Shown here piece after piece: positions 61,401 to 64,000 of a DNA stretch of 64,000 nucleotides. Below the pieces are notes generated by a model. It did not search any database. It had not been told where the DNA came from and worked only from the letters and a program-made list of their open reading frames with translations. Where the stretch lies: NCBI GenBank assembly GCA_030142905.1, contig JASJOG010000108.1, forward strand, positions 945,001 to 1,009,000, read 5' to 3'. Position 1 is the first letter of the stretch. Every line of letters starts with the position of its first letter. This stretch comes from Heliopora coerulea. Lineage: Eukaryota; Cnidaria; Anthozoa; Scleralcyonacea; Helioporidae. A program made the translations under genes and the position numbers.

Positions 61401-63749
61401 ATAAGTAACAAAATACTTAACAAATGTAATCCACCACTCCCCCTTCTTTTGTCTCTGTTTTTCTTGAACTTCCCTCCCACACTCTTTCCTTCCTTTCTCC
61501 TCATCTTCCACCTTTGTATCCATACCTCCTTTCCCCTTCTCTCTCCTCCCTAGTCTTTCCTCTCTTTCCCCCTTCCCAATCTTCCTTCCATTCCTCCTCC
61601 CCTACTATGCAGCCTCCTTCCCTCCATCCCCCCTTTCTTCCTTCCATGTTAACTTCATTCCTTACTTCCTTTCTCTCCCTCTCAGCCTCACTCCTCCTCT
61701 CTTCCATCTTTCTCCTCCCCAATACCCTCTGTCCTTCCCCCTTATACTATCTCTCCTCCTTCCTCTTACCCCAAACTCCAATTTTCCCTCTCTTTTCCCC
61801 TCCTATCCTCTCCTCCTCCCACCCTCCATTCTCCAATTTCAGCCTCCCCATGCACTTCCTTCCTTTCTTTCCCCTTCCTTCTTATTTCCTCCTTTCCTCC
61901 TTCCTTCCTCCTTCCCTTTTTTCCAATACAAAGATAACTCACTATTCCTAGAAAAAAGCTAATGACTGACAAGACCAACTATCCCAATGCCTCATCAAAA
62001 AGAAAATCAGGGATAAATACCTTCTAGCTCTTTTCAAATAAGCTTTCAAATAACTTCCATCCAATTTAATAGCTTCTGTACAATCATCAATAGCTTCCGT
62101 CATTTTATTTAGCTTTATAAAGTAATGACAATAGAAAAAAAAAATTTGAAAAAAGAACGAAAATGGAAATACACAGGGACATGCCATAACCAACACTTCC
62201 AGTTCTGGCCCAGACTTTAAAGTTTTGTTAATTGAGAGATCTGTGATATATTCTCTTTTACAAACTTTGATTTCAAATAGGTGAAAGTTAGTTTCATTGC
62301 AATCTTAGAATTGCAAAGAATGTCACTAAAAATACCATAAACTAAAAAATAACGTTTATGTACCATAGAAATCACTTTTTATAACTGAAAGATAGCACAG
62401 ATGAGATGGTTGCACAAAGGTTTAATTGTAACATCAAAACTAGAATAAATCAAAGGCTCAAGAAAAATAAGAAACAATACCTTAGATGCAACCACTCCTC
62501 TGTTATAATACAACTTTGCACATGTTGATACATTATCGGGATCAATTGCAAGAGCTTTAGAATATAATTCATGAGCCTCTTGAAATTTACCAATCTTGTA
62601 AGCTTCATTTCCAGCATCTTTTGTGGATTTTAATGATTTAGCTTTCTGGAAAAAATAACAAAAATTATCAATTACAGAAGTTGTGGAAGTGATGACATTC
62701 TAATAAAAATACTGACCTTGTTGTGCACATGTAGGATGGTAGTGGTCTTCATTGGTTCAGATGAAGACCAAACAACAGAAAACAATGTTGAAGTTATTGT
62801 TATCAATCAAACAATTCTCAGTGTGGTGTAAGTATAGGTCACTTTCTCATATACTTATGACAACCTTCCACATTTTTCACAACTGATTACCTTACGAATT
62901 GCCTTTGCTTTCTTATGGTCAGGGTCAATTTTCAAAGCATGTGTGAAACACTTAAAAGCTTGTTCTTCATAGTCCTGAGAGGAAATATAAGCATCAAATG
63001 TCTCACTTGAATAGTTCTACAATTAACCATATATAAACCAACAAAAACCATATGATACCAGCAACAACACAAATGGTTTGGTGTAATATAAAGAGTGTAT
63101 AAGTTAATTTATCACATGAGAGTGCCTGCAGTTTCATGGTGCAACAAAATTGATAAAAGAAAAATAAAGTTGTAGGGAAAATAAGAACTGAGAGGGAAAC
63201 TCTTTCCCAGCAACAAGTCCTGCAAAATTTTCGATGGGCCTACAGATCACAGTTTGGCACCTTTTTGCAGTACACCATTATAGCAGTTCCATGTACCTTT
63301 CAGAGACCATATACAAGTACTTACCTGATAATACAGGCACAAACCTCGCACAAATAAGGCATCTGCATTTCTTGCATTTTCCTTTAAAATAGAACTACAA
63401 AATATGAAAATATTAGTTTTTAAACTTCTTTCCTTGTTATGTATGTTTATTAATACACCATTCGAATGACTAGACTCTGCAGACAAGGTGAAAAGTACAA
63501 TCCTATCTAGAACATACAATGCTTTCCAGAGCAGGATGTGAAGAAATTCAATGCCAACTGCCTAATGCACATAATTTTTTATAACTATGTGGATTTAACT
63601 GCCACATCTTTTCTAGTTTATATCACCTACTTTGCTTCCACCTCAGCTTCACTATATCTTTTTAACAAGGCAAGTGCTTCAGCTCTTAATACTTTGTATA
63701 ATATACAGCCAGGAGACAGTTCTAAAAGTTTTCTTGTGCAAAACAAAAC
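58490..63749 (-). CDS. DNAJC7: DNAJC7 (TPR2-like co-chaperone), 3' part only
   Basis: Hsp70/Hsp90 co-chaperone combining TPR repeats and a J domain. Exons in the window: 63749-63631, 63394-63325, 62974-62891, 62645-62481, 62112-62021, 61381-61308, 60531-60385, 60208-60150, 59824-59731, 59045-58965, 58530-58490. They join in phase and encode the last 341 residues; human DNAJC7 is 494 aa, so roughly the first 150-170 residues lie beyond 64000. TPR helices include [28 protein letters not shown] and [26 protein letters not shown]. The J domain starts [20 protein letters not shown]. Its catalytic HPD is split by the intron between 60385 and 60208 (KHHP|DRHSG), followed by [18 protein letters not shown]. 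The Gly/Phe tail [15 protein letters not shown] ends HFSFG, as in the family. Confidence 0.96.
60700..61190. repeat. Degenerate ACCATACC/CACAT-rich low-complexity tract (DNAJC7 intron)
   Basis: Irregular repeats of CACACCATA-like words. It lies between DNAJC7 exons 61381-61308 and 60531-60385, with no coding signal. Confidence 0.7.
61430..61935. repeat. Pyrimidine-rich tract (DNAJC7 intron)
   Basis: About 500 bp of nearly pure C/T on the plus strand (CCTTCC, CTCCTC words), lying between DNAJC7 exons 62112-62021 and 61381-61308. It opens spurious frames on both strands. Confidence 0.85.
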
Positions 63750-63835
63750 CTAGAAGAGCAGATTGTAGAAGAGAGTGAGGAAGTAGTGAGAGTAGTGAAA
63801 GAGAGTGGGAGTGAGAGAAAGCAACAGCAAGAGAC

Positions 63836-63836
63836 A

Positions 63837-63921
<85 letters not shown>
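63836..63921. repeat. (CAGG)n(CAGA)n tetranucleotide microsatellite
   Basis: Runs of GGCA followed by GACA repeats on the plus strand. The tract lies in the DNAJC7 intron just upstream of the exon at 63749-63631. Confidence 0.95.
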
Positions 63922-63922
<1 letters not shown>

Positions 63923-64000
63923 AAGAACCCAGGTAAGCCTTCATCAATTGCATCCAATCAGTGACTCCAAAATTTTCATTTAGAAAATTAATAAATTGAA

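Noticed and set aside
61514..61951. 145-codon plus-strand frame rich in Ser/Pro/Leu, and minus-strand frames opposite it
   Set aside because: They are pyrimidine-rich low-complexity DNA within a DNAJC7 intron flanked by exons with matching phase.
63679..63983. Frames with CLSVCLSVCLP or GRQAGRQ repeats at the right edge
   Set aside because: They are the (CAGG)n(CAGA)n microsatellite upstream of a DNAJC7 exon.

Overview
The window is animal nuclear DNA: AT-rich, intron-rich, with short exons and GT/AG splice sites. It probably comes from an anthozoan cnidarian (stony coral or sea anemone). That placement is an inference from an adhesion GPCR with a WSC-like N-terminal domain, a DPH6 that keeps its RidA domains, a D-serine dehydratase gene and many small foldback elements. 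No bacterial, plasmid or CRISPR feature is seen. I rebuilt seven multi-exon genes by hand from splice sites and reading-frame phase. Six of them close in frame from ATG to stop. The seventh (DNAJC7) runs off the right edge.

Layout, left to right. 617-8047 (-): CASC3/Barentsz-like protein of the exon junction complex. 9530-19226 (-): THOC5 of the THO/TREX mRNA export complex, 21 exons, 691 aa. 19.3-20.5 kb: gap with a decayed coding remnant. 20538-29927 (-): adhesion GPCR of 18 exons (signal peptide, WSC-like domain, GAIN, GPS, seven membrane segments). 29.9-32.8 kb: intergenic, head-to-head with the next gene. 32782-35572 (+): D-serine dehydratase, 7 exons, 375 aa. 36016-45640 (-): DPH6 diphthamide synthetase fused to two RidA domains, 19 exons, 745 aa, convergent with the dehydratase gene. 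46526-54355 (-): ACTR3 (Arp3), 16 exons, 420 aa. 55817-56899 (+): intronless 360-codon ORF of unknown function with a nearby poly(A) signal. 58490-63749 (-): DNAJC7 (TPR plus J domain), 3' 11 exons only.

The genes are mostly unrelated housekeeping loci. The exceptions are CASC3 and THOC5, which act in the same mRNP assembly and export pathway and lie head-to-tail 1.5 kb apart.

Introns and intergenic DNA hold the mobile and repetitive content. This includes a 74-bp minisatellite with a 370-bp higher-order period, a foldback element with a 9-bp target duplication, a pogo-like element with TA duplications, four other foldback or palindromic elements, two more small inverted-repeat elements, a tRNA-like sequence, a CGAA tetranucleotide array readable in several frames, and AT/CA microsatellites. 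I found no convincing undescribed multi-gene system. The best candidates for novelty are the intronless ORF, the minisatellite that grew from a transposon-like end, and the lineage-specific architectures of CASC3, DPH6 and the GPCR.
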